Shown here: positions 18,322-26,497 of the stretch, piece after piece
How the letters are laid out: the number at the start of each line of letters is the position of its first letter
How positions within the stretch are numbered: position 1 is the stretch's first letter
Source: Myxococcales bacterium UBA1203
GTDB lineage: Bacteria > Myxococcota > Myxococcia > Myxococcales > UBA5297
Reading direction: 5' to 3'
Length of the DNA stretch: 33,020 nt
Assembly: GCA_002309695.1 (NCBI GenBank)
Contig: DBXV01000007.1
Span: 11,181-44,200 of the forward strand
Program-made: the position numbers and the translations under genes
The notes under the pieces: model-generated
What the model was told of the DNA's origin: nothing
Seen by the model: only the letters and a program-made list of their open reading frames with translations
Databases searched by the model: none

Positions 18322-19698
18322 TTATACAGCTGAACCGCCGGTGGACGAACGCGTACATCCGGGAGGCTCCGCGGAGGCCACTTCACTCCCCAGTTTGCCC
18401 AGAGTCATGCGCTCCAGCGGGTTGAGGCTCTGCCGGTCGGAATCCGAAAAAAGCTGCACAATAGGCGACAGATTTTCAGGAATAGCCTCCGAACTGCTCT
18501 CGGGCAGCTCCGGCCTGGCGCCCGCCGCCCGCACCACATCGGCAACTGTAATTTTGCTGGGCGGACGTGAGGGAACATAGCCTCCTTCCGCACCTTCGGC
18601 CAGAAGCCCCTTGCTGATGAGTACGCGCGCCGCCTCGGTCACATAGGCCACGTCCAGTTCCAGCTCGCTGGCCAGAGCTTTGGCCTGAGGCGCCGGTTTG
18701 CTCCCCAGAAAGGCGCTGCAAACTTTGAGCATGAGCCGAACGTAGAGCAGTTCCCGGGCGCGGCCGTCGCTGATGCGGGGGTCGCTGGGGGTGCCGGTGA
18801 CGGCGTGCTGGATGGCAAAACCGATGCGCGCGCCCGTGAGGAAGATGAACCAGTTCAGGTAAATCCAGAGCAGGAAGAGGGGAATGGCGCCCAGAGAGCC
18901 GTAGATGGCGGAGTAGCTGATGCTCCTGACCGTGTAGATGGCGTAGGCGTGCTTGGCGATTTCCCAGACGACGCCGGCGATGGTTGCGCCGATGAGTGCC
19001 GGAATGGTGCGGACCCGGGCGTTGGGCGTGGCGATATAAAGAAATAAAAAGAAGAGAATCGTGATGACCATCGGCACCAGCGTGTAGAGCGAGCGTGGAA
19101 TGTAAACGTATTGCTCGATGCGCACGCGCATGACGCCGGCGGCCAGGATGCTGACGCCCATGATGATGGGCCCCAGGGTGATGACGCACCAGTAGATGAG
19201 GCCCTGCTGAAGGAGAGAGCGGCGGCGCTGGACGCCCCAGATTTCGTTGAGGGAAATCTCGATATTGTTGAGCAGGGTGACGACGGACACGAGGAGGAAG
19301 AAGCCGCCCAATGTTCCCAGGGCGCCGCTGGAGGCGCGGGTGATGAAGGTGTCCAGATATTCACTCAGCTGCTGGGCTGTGCCGGGCACGAGATTGGTGA
19401 AGATGAACTCGTGAATCGCCTCGCGGATTTCCTGCTGGCCGATGGCGTTCACAATGGCAAAGGCCACGGCCAGGGTCGGCACGAGTGAAAACAGCGTGAT
19501 GTAGGTCAGCGCCGCGGATCGCAGGGGAATGTTGTCCCCCCGAAACTCGATGATGGTGTGCCAGACGACGCTCCAGAGCCGGTCGATGTGCCGCCGGGGA
19601 TTTTCCTTGGGGCGGATGGCCTGGAGGAGCGGCGAGGACGTGGTCCGGCGGAGCCGGGGGTGAATCCACGGCATCTTGGGCGCGTTCAGCGGCGACAT
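18322..19698 (-). CDS. YihY/BrkB family inner membrane protein with C-terminal winged-helix-like tail
   Basis: A 458-residue protein with six hydrophobic segments. Family motifs include RSAALTYITLFSLVPTLAVA (about 60-80), the LLNNIEISLNEIWGVQRRRS loop and SISYSAIYGSLGAIPLFLLW (about 260-280). The region 295-375 (ISDGRARELLYVRLMLKVCS, LELDVAYVTEAARVLISKGL) looks like a winged helix common at the C-terminus of many YihY proteins. A variable 80-residue tail follows. The ATG at 19698 has AGGAG nine bases upstream. The family was once annotated as ribonuclease BN, which is incorrect; its true role in the membrane is unknown. The gene appears to be a single unit with its own terminator. Confidence 0.9.
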   Translation of the reverse strand: MSPLNAPKMPWIHPRLRRTTSSPLLQAIRPKENPRRHIDRLWSVVWHTIIEFRGDNIPLRSAALTYITLFSLVPTLAVAFAIVNAIGQQEIREAIHEFIFTNLVPGTAQQLSEYLDTFITRASSGALGTLGGFFLLVSVVTLLNNIEISLNEIWGVQRRRSLLQQGLIYWCVITLGPIIMGVSILAAGVMRVRIEQYVYIPRSLYTLVPMVITILFFLFLYIATPNARVRTIPALIGATIAGVVWEIAKHAYAIYTVRSISYSAIYGSLGAIPLFLLWIYLNWFIFLTGARIGFAIQHAVTGTPSDPRISDGRARELLYVRLMLKVCSAFLGSKPAPQAKALASELELDVAYVTEAARVLISKGLLAEGAEGGYVPSRPPSKITVADVVRAAGARPELPESSSEAIPENLSPIVQLFSDSDRQSLNPLERMTLGKLGSEVASAEPPGCTRSSTGGSAV

Positions 19699-19891
19699 CG
19701 GCGGCGGCTCCTGGAGGTCCTGAAAGCGTTGGTCTGGAAAACAGTCGTCATGGGGCAGGTGCAGAGCAGGGCAGGGGACGCGCTGTGAAGGCCTCTCACC
19801 ACGTCATTTCACGTCATGCGGCCCAATGGCGCTCCCCTCGTCCTTCCCTTTTCAAGAAAGCGCGGCGGGATGCCTTGGACATTGCCGGCCG

Positions 19892-20794
19892 TCAAGTGGC
19901 CGGGGGTTCCGCGCTTTGGGGCGAACAGGCGTCATTTCCGGCCGATTCAGCTGCTTTTTCTTCATCGACGCGCACTCCCTCTGAACTGCGGGCAAAGGCG
20001 CGAAAATCGGCCAGTGAGACATGCGAAGGACGCCTGCGGACAAAGTCTTTGCCGGCCGGACTGCCGCGGATGGCGCCTTCGGGGCACCAAGTGAAGCAGG
20101 CGCCGCAGGCATCGCAGCCGGCGTCAAAGACGGGGCCAGTGTCCGTCATGCGGATGCTTCCCGCTGGGCAGAGGTCGGCGCACACCCCGCATTTTTTGCA
20201 TTTGGCCGAGTCCAGGCGCCGCCGGCACATCTTTCCCAGAAAGGGTGCGCAGGCCGGATTGAGCGCGCTGAGAAAGGTGCGCTGCCACAGACTGCCCGTC
20301 TCAAGAAGTTCCGCTGCATCGCGCCCATCGCTGTCAGCGCCTGTGTTCACAAGAGCGGGAACAATGTCTTCCGCGACGCGCTTTTGTGCCTCGTTCAGGT
20401 GTTCGTGGATTTTGGCCGCGGTTTCCTGCCGTCCGAATGAAGAAGGCATGCGGAGGGCAAAGCCCCGCGTCAGACGGCCGCCCGACTCTTTGACAGCCTG
20501 GGCGAGGCGCGGGAGCGCGGCGGCGGGCTGGCCCGCGTGCGTCACCACGGCGAAGCAGTTCTGAAATCCCGACAAATCCAGAGTGCGCACAAAGTCGATC
20601 AGGCGCCTGGGAGGGGCCCAGGCATAGACGGGAAAGACAAATCCAATCCGGTCGGCTTCAGGCCTGGCGGAAGTCGGCTCCGGAGGCAGTCGGACGGCTT
20701 TGATGAGCGCGCCGCCCGGCAGCCTGCGGGCGATTTCCCGCGCGGCCCAGAATGAGCTGCCGCCGCCCGAGTAGCAGTAAATCCAAGTGGACAT
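19892..20794 (-). CDS. EFR1-type flavodoxin-ferredoxin fusion
   Basis: A 300-residue redox protein. The N-terminal half is flavodoxin-like: YCYSGGGSSFWAAREIARRL carries the phosphate-binding-type loop, and IGFVFPVYAWAPPRRLIDFV is the following strand-loop. The C-terminal part carries two 4Fe-4S motifs, CKKCGVCADLCP (C199, C202, C205, C209) and CDACGACFTWCP (C227, C230, C233, C237). This arrangement is that of EFR1 family ferredoxins, common in anaerobes. A 50-residue tail follows. The ATG at 20794 has GAGG upstream, 24 bases after the stop of the MXAN_5187-like gene, so the two are probably co-transcribed. Electron donors and acceptors cannot be read from the context. Confidence 0.88.
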   Translation of the reverse strand: MSTWIYCYSGGGSSFWAAREIARRLPGGALIKAVRLPPEPTSARPEADRIGFVFPVYAWAPPRRLIDFVRTLDLSGFQNCFAVVTHAGQPAAALPRLAQAVKESGGRLTRGFALRMPSSFGRQETAAKIHEHLNEAQKRVAEDIVPALVNTGADSDGRDAAELLETGSLWQRTFLSALNPACAPFLGKMCRRRLDSAKCKKCGVCADLCPAGSIRMTDTGPVFDAGCDACGACFTWCPEGAIRGSPAGKDFVRRRPSHVSLADFRAFARSSEGVRVDEEKAAESAGNDACSPQSAEPPAT

Positions 20795-20818
20795 GAGGGG
20801 CCTCAGCGCCTTTTCGGC

Positions 20819-21550
20819 CTATTTGACCAGCGTCAGCATCGCCTTGCCGTTTTTGATGACGACCTTCACGTCGTGCCCGCCTGCCCGCGCGTGAAGGCTT
20901 CTGGCCAGCGCCTCGCGGGTAATGCCCGCCGTGCTCTCGCGGCACTGCTGCTTGGCGATGATGTAGTCGCAGAAAATTTCGTCGATGCGCGCCTCGCTGA
21001 GGACGCTGGGCGCCGGGGGCCGGGCGGGCATGGACGGCTTCGGACGGCCGGCAGGGGCAGGCTGATTGTTTGCGGGCGCTGTCTGGGGCACCGCTGCCTG
21101 AGCGGCGGTCTGCTGTTCAGCTTCGGCCTGCTGGCTCTCTTCTTTTTGGGGCGGCGCAGTCTGCGGCTGGGGCGCGGCCGCGGCGGCTCTGGCCTTGCGC
21201 AGGTTTTTCAGGCGGAGGCGCATCAGGTCCTTGCGGTAAGTCCCGTCCTCAATCTCCTTGAGCGTCTTCAGCCACAGCTGCTCGTAGGTCAGGAACTTCT
21301 GATAGAGCGTGTCCATGCGGAACTTGAGCGCCGTGTTCTGCGTGTAGCTGCGCTTGAGGAGCTGAACGCGCCGCCGGATCCGGTCCAGCTCGTCAGTGGG
21401 AGGCTTGCGCTCGATGCCCAGAAAATGCTGCTCGAAGCGAATCTTGAGCTTGGCCAGGTCTGCATCGATGGCCGAAATCTCGGCGGAAATGGCCTCATTG
21501 CCCCGCAGCGGGGTCTGAGGCTGCAGTTTGGTCGGTTGGGGAACGGCCAT
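20819..21550 (-). CDS. Coiled-coil protein resembling the MXAN_5187 C-terminal family
   Basis: A 243-residue soluble protein. Residues 15-125 are helical and charged, likely coiled coil (ISAEISAIDADLAKLKIRFE, YEQLWLKTLKEIEDGTYRKD). Residues 126-185 are Ala/Gln/Pro low complexity. The end (IDEIFCDYIIAKQQCRESTA, LARSLHARAGGHDVKVVIKN, GKAMLTLV) resembles the C-terminal domain of the myxobacterial protein MXAN_5187, a family without known function. The ATG at 21550 follows GGAAGGA, 41 bases after the Lgt-like stop. The family link is from memory of that motif pattern and supports a myxobacterial-type origin. Confidence 0.6.
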   Translation of the reverse strand: MAVPQPTKLQPQTPLRGNEAISAEISAIDADLAKLKIRFEQHFLGIERKPPTDELDRIRRRVQLLKRSYTQNTALKFRMDTLYQKFLTYEQLWLKTLKEIEDGTYRKDLMRLRLKNLRKARAAAAAPQPQTAPPQKEESQQAEAEQQTAAQAAVPQTAPANNQPAPAGRPKPSMPARPPAPSVLSEARIDEIFCDYIIAKQQCRESTAGITREALARSLHARAGGHDVKVVIKNGKAMLTLVK

Positions 21551-21591
21551 GACAGGCGTCCTTCCTGGCGGTGACCTCGGTTGGGGTCATT

Positions 21592-22974
21592 TCATGCGGG
21601 AGCGGGAACGGAAGAATTGGATTTTCGTTTGCGGACCACCTGGACGATGACGATGGTCAGCCCCGTCAGAAAGAGCCCCAGCGCGATGGTCTGGCTGGTG
21701 GAGAGAATGACGGGATTTTCCGCCGGATACTGGAACAGGTAGCCGCGGGCCACGTCGCCCCGGAAGAACTCATTGATGGTGCGCAGGATGGCGTAGCCCA
21801 TGAGCCAGGTGGCGAGAATCTGCCCGTGGAAGCGCTTCCGATTCATAAAAAACATGAGGACGCAGAAGATGCAGAGCTCGCCCACGATTTCCATCAGCTG
21901 CGTCGGATAGACAGGGAGCGTGTAGCCGTTGGCCTGAGCGTAGGCGCTGATTTGCGTGGCGCCCGTGACCGCGTGCTCGTGAATGTGCCCCATGGCGTCC
22001 ACCCAGCGCGTGTCTTTGAGCTGGTCGCTGAATGCCAGGCTGTTCGAGCCGAATCCGCCGAAGGGCAGGTGCTCGGCCGAAGGGAAGCGGAGGGCGATTT
22101 TGGAACCGGCTTTGGCAAAGCCGCCCCAGCAGCATCCCGCGGCCAGGCAGCCGATGCGGCCAATCATGTGTCCGATGGCCAGGGAGGGGGCGAAGGTGTC
22201 CGCCAGCCTGAGGAAGTTGAGCTCGTAGCGCCGGCAGTAGGCGATGAGCGTCAGGGCAGAGCCGATGAAGCCGCCGTAGAAGACGAGTCCGCCGGAGAGC
22301 GAGAAGGCTTCCATCGGCGCGCGGCTGTATCGGTCCCAGTTGACAATCACGAAGAGCAGCTTCGCGCCCAGAATGCCCGAGATGAGCATCCAGAAGCCAA
22401 TGTCGAGGGTCTTGTCGAACATGAACTGGCTGCCGGGGACCTCTTTCCCGTCGATGATCAGCGTTTCGGGAAAGGTCCGCCGCGCCGTGCGCGCGCCCAG
22501 AGCGATGGCCAGCAGAAACGCCGTGGCAATCATCAGCCCGTAGGTGTGCAGCGGCAGGCCGGTGTTCCGTCCCATCTCGCCCGAAAGTCCGAATTTGACG
22601 GCGAGCGCCGTGGCCGCGGCACCCATTGCGCCATAAGAGAGCGCCTCGTTCATGGGCGATTTGCCTGCGGGGGCGGCCTTGAAGCCATAGAGAGCGGCCG
22701 AGATGGTCAGCAGGATGCCGCTGCCCCAGACCAGCGCTTTGATGGCGCCGGCCAGCGAGCTGCTCATGACGGGAAAAGCCCAGACGGGCGCGAGGCTCAT
22801 GGCCAGAACGGCTGTCAGTCCGAAGGGAATCGCGCGCCAGAGGCGGTGTTCAGGCTTTTCGGCGTTTTTGAGGCCCGCCCACGCGCCGTAGGCCACGAAG
22901 GCGGCGGCGAGCACGAGATAAACGATTTTGGAGGTCAGTCCGTCGAACTGGAGCTTGAAAAGGATGGGCAGCAT
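21592..22974 (-). CDS. lgt: Prolipoprotein diacylglyceryl transferase-like protein with extra N-terminal membrane domain
   Basis: From the ATG at 22974 the protein has 460 residues. The frame opens upstream to 23121 but that stretch lacks membrane character. From about 138 on it matches Lgt: LPLHTYGLMIATAFLLAIAL, SLSGGLVFYGGFIGSALTLI, the signature HMIGRIGCLAAGCCWG (about 268-283), LPVYPTQLMEIVGELCIFCV and a final helix. Lgt transfers diacylglycerol to the cysteine of lipoprotein precursors in the inner membrane. The first ~135 residues carry about four additional hydrophobic segments absent from ordinary Lgt (about 260-300 residues). The AGCC form of the signature differs from the enterobacterial NGE form but occurs in deltaproteobacteria. 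It probably heads an operon with the two downstream genes. Confidence 0.82.
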   Translation of the reverse strand: MLPILFKLQFDGLTSKIVYLVLAAAFVAYGAWAGLKNAEKPEHRLWRAIPFGLTAVLAMSLAPVWAFPVMSSSLAGAIKALVWGSGILLTISAALYGFKAAPAGKSPMNEALSYGAMGAAATALAVKFGLSGEMGRNTGLPLHTYGLMIATAFLLAIALGARTARRTFPETLIIDGKEVPGSQFMFDKTLDIGFWMLISGILGAKLLFVIVNWDRYSRAPMEAFSLSGGLVFYGGFIGSALTLIAYCRRYELNFLRLADTFAPSLAIGHMIGRIGCLAAGCCWGGFAKAGSKIALRFPSAEHLPFGGFGSNSLAFSDQLKDTRWVDAMGHIHEHAVTGATQISAYAQANGYTLPVYPTQLMEIVGELCIFCVLMFFMNRKRFHGQILATWLMGYAILRTINEFFRGDVARGYLFQYPAENPVILSTSQTIALGLFLTGLTIVIVQVVRKRKSNSSVPAPA

Positions 22975-23100
22975 GAAGGGGGAGGCTCCCGGGGTGTGTG
23001 AAAACGGAACGCTGGGGCAATGCAGGCCGCGCTGCCGCCCTCTGAAAACCGGCTGAACGGCTGAAAGCTGAGAGGTGCCTTTCAGGGCCTGTGCGGGGAG

Positions 23101-23157
23101 GGTGAAGTGCCGCCGGCCCATGCGCGTTTTGCGCGGCGGCTGGAAAACGGCTTCACC
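23101..23157. repeat. Nested inverted repeat in the Lgt leader
   Basis: GGTGAAG (23101-23107) pairs with CTTCACC (23151-23157). Inside it, GCCGCC (23109-23114) pairs with GGCGGC (23135-23140), and the inner loop has GCGC repeats. There is no T-run on either side. It could fold in the 5' leader of the leftward Lgt mRNA. Confidence 0.4.
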
Positions 23158-23289
23158 GAAAAATCATTCCCCAGAGGCGGCAGCATCCCCGCGGACGTCT
23201 GGCCAAAGCCCAAAAGACCGGCCCTCATAGTCAAACGAGCCGGGATGACAAGTGCGGCGGAGGCGGCCTGCGGTTTCAGGAATGCTCCA

Positions 23290-23312
23290 TAAAAAAGCCG
23301 GGCGCCCTGGCT
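23290..23312 (-). terminator. Terminator after pnp
   Basis: Read leftward, AGCCAGG, loop GCG and CCCGGCT form a seven-position stem with one A-C mismatch, followed by TTTTTT. It lies about 70 bases after the pnp stop codon and fits a rho-independent terminator. Confidence 0.7.
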
Positions 23313-23380
23313 TGAAGAGGCTCAGGACGTCCGGCTGGTCATTCGAGGAGAGGGGGATGTGAGAAGGCTGGAAACTGCTC

Positions 23381-25699
23381 TCACTCACCTTTGTGCTCGC
23401 CGTGGTCAGCGGGAGCGGCAGGCGCGGGCTCGGTCAGCTTGTCGTGGTCGTGCCGCGTCAGAGGACGGTCGCCGCCATGGCGGTCACCTCTGTCCCGGCC
23501 GCGGCCGTCGCGGCGCCCATGCCCTCTGTCGCCTCTGTCCCTGTCGCGATCGCCCTTCTCGGGGCGCTCGGGGCGGGGAAGCGGCGCGACGACGTCGCCC
23601 TCTTTGAGGCCGATGGCCTCCTTGCGCGAGAGGCGAATCTTGCCGGTGCGGTCAACGGAGATGACCTTGACGAGGATTTCATCGCCTTCCTTGACGATGT
23701 CCTCGACCTTCTCGACGCGCTTCTCGGCGAGCTCGCTGACGTGAACGAGGCCGTCGGTGCCCGGGAAAATTTCCACGAAGCAGCCGAACTCGGCGATGCG
23801 GCGCACGGTGCCCAGATAGACGCGGCCAATCTCGGCTTCCTGCGTCAGGTTTTTCACCATCTTCACGGCCATCTCGATGGCGTCGGCGTTGGGCGAAGCA
23901 ATCGAGACGGAGCCGTCCTCTTCGACGTTGATGGTGCAGCCGGTGCGCGAGGTGATGTCGCGGATCGTCTTGCCGCCGGGCCCGATGACATCCTTGATGC
24001 GCTCCTGGCGAATCTTGAGGACGGTGATGCGCGGCGCGTAGCGGCTGATGTCGCTCCGGGGACCGGGGAGAACCGCCAGCATCTTGCCCAGAATGAACTT
24101 GCGGCCCTCTTTGGCCTGCTCCAGCGCTTTCGAGAGGATTTCCTCGGAGACGCCGGTGATTTTGATGTCCATCTGAATCGCGGTGATGCCCTTCTCCGTG
24201 CCGCAGACTTTGAAGTCCATGTCGCCCAGGTGATCTTCGTCGCCCAGGATGTCGGAGAGGATGGCGACGCGGTCGCCCTCCTTGATGAGGCCCATGGCGA
24301 TGCCGGCGACGGGCGCCTCAATGGGCACGCCCGCGTCCATCAGCGACAGGCAGCCGCCGCAGACCGAAGCCATGGAGCTGGAGCCGTTGGATTCGAGAAT
24401 GTCGGAGACGGTCCGCACCACGTAGGGGAACTTCTCTTTCGAGGGCATCACGTAGCGCAGCGCACGCTCGGCGAGAGCCCCGTGTCCGACCTCGCGCCGC
24501 CCCGGCGAGCCCAGACGCTTGATCTCGCCCACGCTGAACGGGGGGAAGTTGTACTGGAGCATGAAGCGCTTCACGACATCGCCGGAGAGCGTCTCGGTGC
24601 GCATCTCGTCCACGTCGGTGCCCAGCGTGCTGGTGACGAGGCCCATGGTCTCGCCGCGGGTGAAGAGCGCGGAGCCGTGGACGCGGGGCAGGAGGCCGAC
24701 TTCCACGGTGATGGGGCGGATTTCCGTATAGGTGCGCCCGCCGATGCGCCGCCCCGTGTCGAGAATCATGTTGCGGACGTAGTGGTATTTCAGGTCCTCG
24801 ATGATGGCTTTGATGTCGGCCTCGGCCTTTGCGTAGGCCTCGTCGCCCATCTCGGCTTTCAGCTGGTCCAGAACGGCGTGCTTGGCGTCTTTCAGAGCGG
24901 CGTAGCGGGCGAGCTTCTCTCCAATCTTGAAGGCCTCGGCGATGGGGGCGTGCGCAATGGCCTCAACCTTGGCTTTGAGCGCCTCATCGATGGGCGGAAC
25001 GCTGAAAGCACGCTTGGCCTTGCCGCATTCCTTCTGCAGTTCGAGCTGAGCCTCGACGATGGGCTGTGCGGCCTTCTGGGCGAAGAACAGGGCTTCGACC
25101 ATGTCGGCCTCGGAAATTTCCTTCGCGCCGCCCTCGACCATGACGATGGCGTCTTTGGAGGCGGAAACGACGAGGTCGAGGTCAGAAACCTTGCGCTGCT
25201 CGGCCGTGGGGAAGGCGATGAGCTTGCCGTCGATGCGGCCCACGCGCACGCCGGCGATGGGGCCGTTGAAGGGAATGTCTGAGACGGTCAGTGCCGTGGA
25301 AGCGGCGGTGATGGCGTGAATGTCGGGGTCGTTGACGAGGTCAGCGGACAGAACCGTGGCAATCACCTGAGTCTCAAAGACGTAGCCATCGGGGAAGAGC
25401 GGCCTGAGCGAACGGTCGATGAGGCGGCTGGTCAAAGTCTCGCGCTCGGAGGCTCTGCCCTCGCGCTTGAAGTAATTCCCGGGGATGCGGCCCGAGGCAT
25501 AGAGCTTTTCCTGGTAGTCAACGGTCAGGGGGAAGAAGTCGATGCCGTCGCGCACGTCGTTGGAGGAGCAGGCGGTGACCAGCATTTCGGTCTCGCCGAA
25601 CTTCACCACAGAGGCGCCGTGGGCCTGCTTGGCGACCTTGCCGGTCTCGATGACGAGCTTCGTTCCGTTCATGTCGATGGTTCTGGATTTGGCTTCCAT
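23381..25699 (-). CDS. pnp: Polyribonucleotide nucleotidyltransferase (PNPase)
   Basis: A 772-residue enzyme that degrades RNA from the 3' end using phosphate. The first RNase PH domain begins near residue 15 and includes FFPLTVDYQEKLYASGRIPG, FKREGRASERETLTSRLIDR and RPLFPDGY. The second includes GSALFTRGETMGLVTSTLG and the catalytic acidic loop SDILGDEDHLGDMDFKVCGT (about 484-503). A KH domain follows (IKDVIGPGGKTIRDITSRTG, about 565-585), then an S1 domain (about 618-693, with GCFVEIFPGTDGLVHVSEL). The last 70 residues are a charged tail rich in RD, RG and H repeats. The ATG at 25699 has AGAGGA eight bases upstream. The rpsO-pnp order is conserved across bacteria. Confidence 0.98.
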   Translation of the reverse strand: MEAKSRTIDMNGTKLVIETGKVAKQAHGASVVKFGETEMLVTACSSNDVRDGIDFFPLTVDYQEKLYASGRIPGNYFKREGRASERETLTSRLIDRSLRPLFPDGYVFETQVIATVLSADLVNDPDIHAITAASTALTVSDIPFNGPIAGVRVGRIDGKLIAFPTAEQRKVSDLDLVVSASKDAIVMVEGGAKEISEADMVEALFFAQKAAQPIVEAQLELQKECGKAKRAFSVPPIDEALKAKVEAIAHAPIAEAFKIGEKLARYAALKDAKHAVLDQLKAEMGDEAYAKAEADIKAIIEDLKYHYVRNMILDTGRRIGGRTYTEIRPITVEVGLLPRVHGSALFTRGETMGLVTSTLGTDVDEMRTETLSGDVVKRFMLQYNFPPFSVGEIKRLGSPGRREVGHGALAERALRYVMPSKEKFPYVVRTVSDILESNGSSSMASVCGGCLSLMDAGVPIEAPVAGIAMGLIKEGDRVAILSDILGDEDHLGDMDFKVCGTEKGITAIQMDIKITGVSEEILSKALEQAKEGRKFILGKMLAVLPGPRSDISRYAPRITVLKIRQERIKDVIGPGGKTIRDITSRTGCTINVEEDGSVSIASPNADAIEMAVKMVKNLTQEAEIGRVYLGTVRRIAEFGCFVEIFPGTDGLVHVSELAEKRVEKVEDIVKEGDEILVKVISVDRTGKIRLSRKEAIGLKEGDVVAPLPRPERPEKGDRDRDRGDRGHGRRDGRGRDRGDRHGGDRPLTRHDHDKLTEPAPAAPADHGEHKGE

Positions 25700-26055
25700 T
25701 CGGAAATTCCTCTCTCGTGTGTGTCATGGCGCAGGGCGGAGTTTTTCGACGGGGCCGGGGCAGCTTGCGCCCGGTTCGGTTCCTGAAATCCTCTTTCCCG
25801 CTTTGGGTCCCGCCGCTGAGGCCGCGCTTTCTTTGAAGTCTCGCGTCTGCCCTCTGTCGGCCGCACCGGCAGAAACCAAAGCAGGATGTCTCCCCGCTGC
25901 CGCCCCTCGAATGAAAATCCCGATTCAGCCGGGGTTTTCAGCTGCTTTGCTGCTCAGGGGCGCCCTTCGTCCCGCGCCTGCGTGAATAAGTGTGAATATG
26001 AAAAATGCCCGGCCTGGAACCAAAGGCCGGGCATCCCTGTGAGCGAATGCCTTGC
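25700..26055. other. rpsO-pnp intergenic region and pnp leader
   Basis: This 356-base gap contains the strong leftward terminator after rpsO, then about 300 bases of leader before pnp without a gene. A small inverted repeat lies near 25917-25938 (AAAATCCCG / CGGGGTTTT with wobble). In other bacteria the pnp leader is processed by RNase III and autoregulated; no clear equivalent stem could be identified by eye. Confidence 0.5.
25998..26034 (-). terminator. Strong terminator between rpsO and pnp
   Basis: ATGCCCGGCCT (26005-26015) pairs perfectly with AGGCCGGGCAT (26024-26034) across an eight-base loop. Read leftward it is followed by TTTTTCATATT. It lies 21 bases after the rpsO stop and should reduce read-through into pnp. 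Confidence 0.88.
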
Positions 26056-26343
26056 TTACTTGCGCAGCTTCAAATCGGTGACGAGCTTGCGGTAGCGCTG
26101 CTCATCCTTGCGCTTGAGGTATTCCAGCATGCTGCGGCGCTGGCCGACCAGCTTGAGCAGGCCGCGGCGGCTGTGGAAGTCCTTCGCGTGGCCGCGTCCG
26201 CCTTCGGCGACGGGCTTGAAGTGCATCGTCAGGTCGTTGATGCGCGCCGTGAGGAGCGCGACCTGAACTTCGGGAGAGCCGGTGTCGCCCTCGTGCTGAG
26301 CGAATTTGGCGACGATTTCGGCCTTCTTTTCAGAAGAAATCAT
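26056..26343 (-). CDS. rpsO: 30S ribosomal protein S15
   Basis: A 95-residue protein started at the ATG at 26343, which has AAAGGA nine bases upstream. The frame extends further upstream without S15 character. It matches S15 throughout: EGDTGSPEVQVALLTARIND, then FHSRRGLLKLVGQRRSMLEY and LKRKDEQRYRKLVTDLKLRK. S15 binds the 16S rRNA central domain early in 30S assembly. Between HF and HSRR there are 14 residues (KPVAEGGRGHAKDF) where the Escherichia coli protein has seven, so the loop next to the rRNA-binding SRR helix carries a seven-residue insertion. Confidence 0.97.
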   Translation of the reverse strand: MISSEKKAEIVAKFAQHEGDTGSPEVQVALLTARINDLTMHFKPVAEGGRGHAKDFHSRRGLLKLVGQRRSMLEYLKRKDEQRYRKLVTDLKLRK

Positions 26344-26376
26344 TGCTGCTTTTCCTTTCCGCCTCCGGTCAGAAGC

Positions 26377-26392
26377 CCGGGATAATTCCCGG
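26377..26392. promoter_or_regulatory. Palindromic hairpin in the rpsO leader
   Basis: CCGGGA (26377-26382) and TCCCGG (26387-26392) form a perfect stem with a four-base loop, 33 bases upstream of the rpsO start codon. S15 commonly represses its own mRNA by binding leader structures, so this is a candidate autoregulatory element, with no sequence match to a named motif. Confidence 0.3.
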
Positions 26393-26437
26393 ACGGCAAT
26401 GCCGCGCCCGCGGAGGGGAGCAGGCGGGCAGGCTGTC

Positions 26438-26464
26438 AAAAAAGCCGCGGGCCTCTAGCCGCGG
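26438..26464 (-). terminator. Terminator closing the membrane-protein array
   Basis: CCGCGG (26445-26450) and CCGCGG (26459-26464) form a six-pair stem with an eight-base loop. Read leftward it is followed by CTTTTTT. It lies 33 bases after the stop of the last array gene. Confidence 0.72.
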
Positions 26465-26497
26465 AGCCTTCCGAAGTCAACGGCGCGTTCCCGGGAT

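Larger units (their letters stand above)
22975..23380. other. Intergenic region between pnp and the Lgt-like gene
   Basis: This 406-base stretch holds the pnp terminator near 23290-23312 and a long nested inverted repeat at 23101-23157. The short open stretch upstream of 22974 in the Lgt frame is unlikely to be coding. No tRNA or known riboswitch was recognised. Confidence 0.5.

Noticed and set aside
21571..25282. Long plus-strand open frames opposite lgt and pnp
   Set aside because: They lie antisense to clear Lgt and PNPase genes and show no family features; high GC creates few stops.
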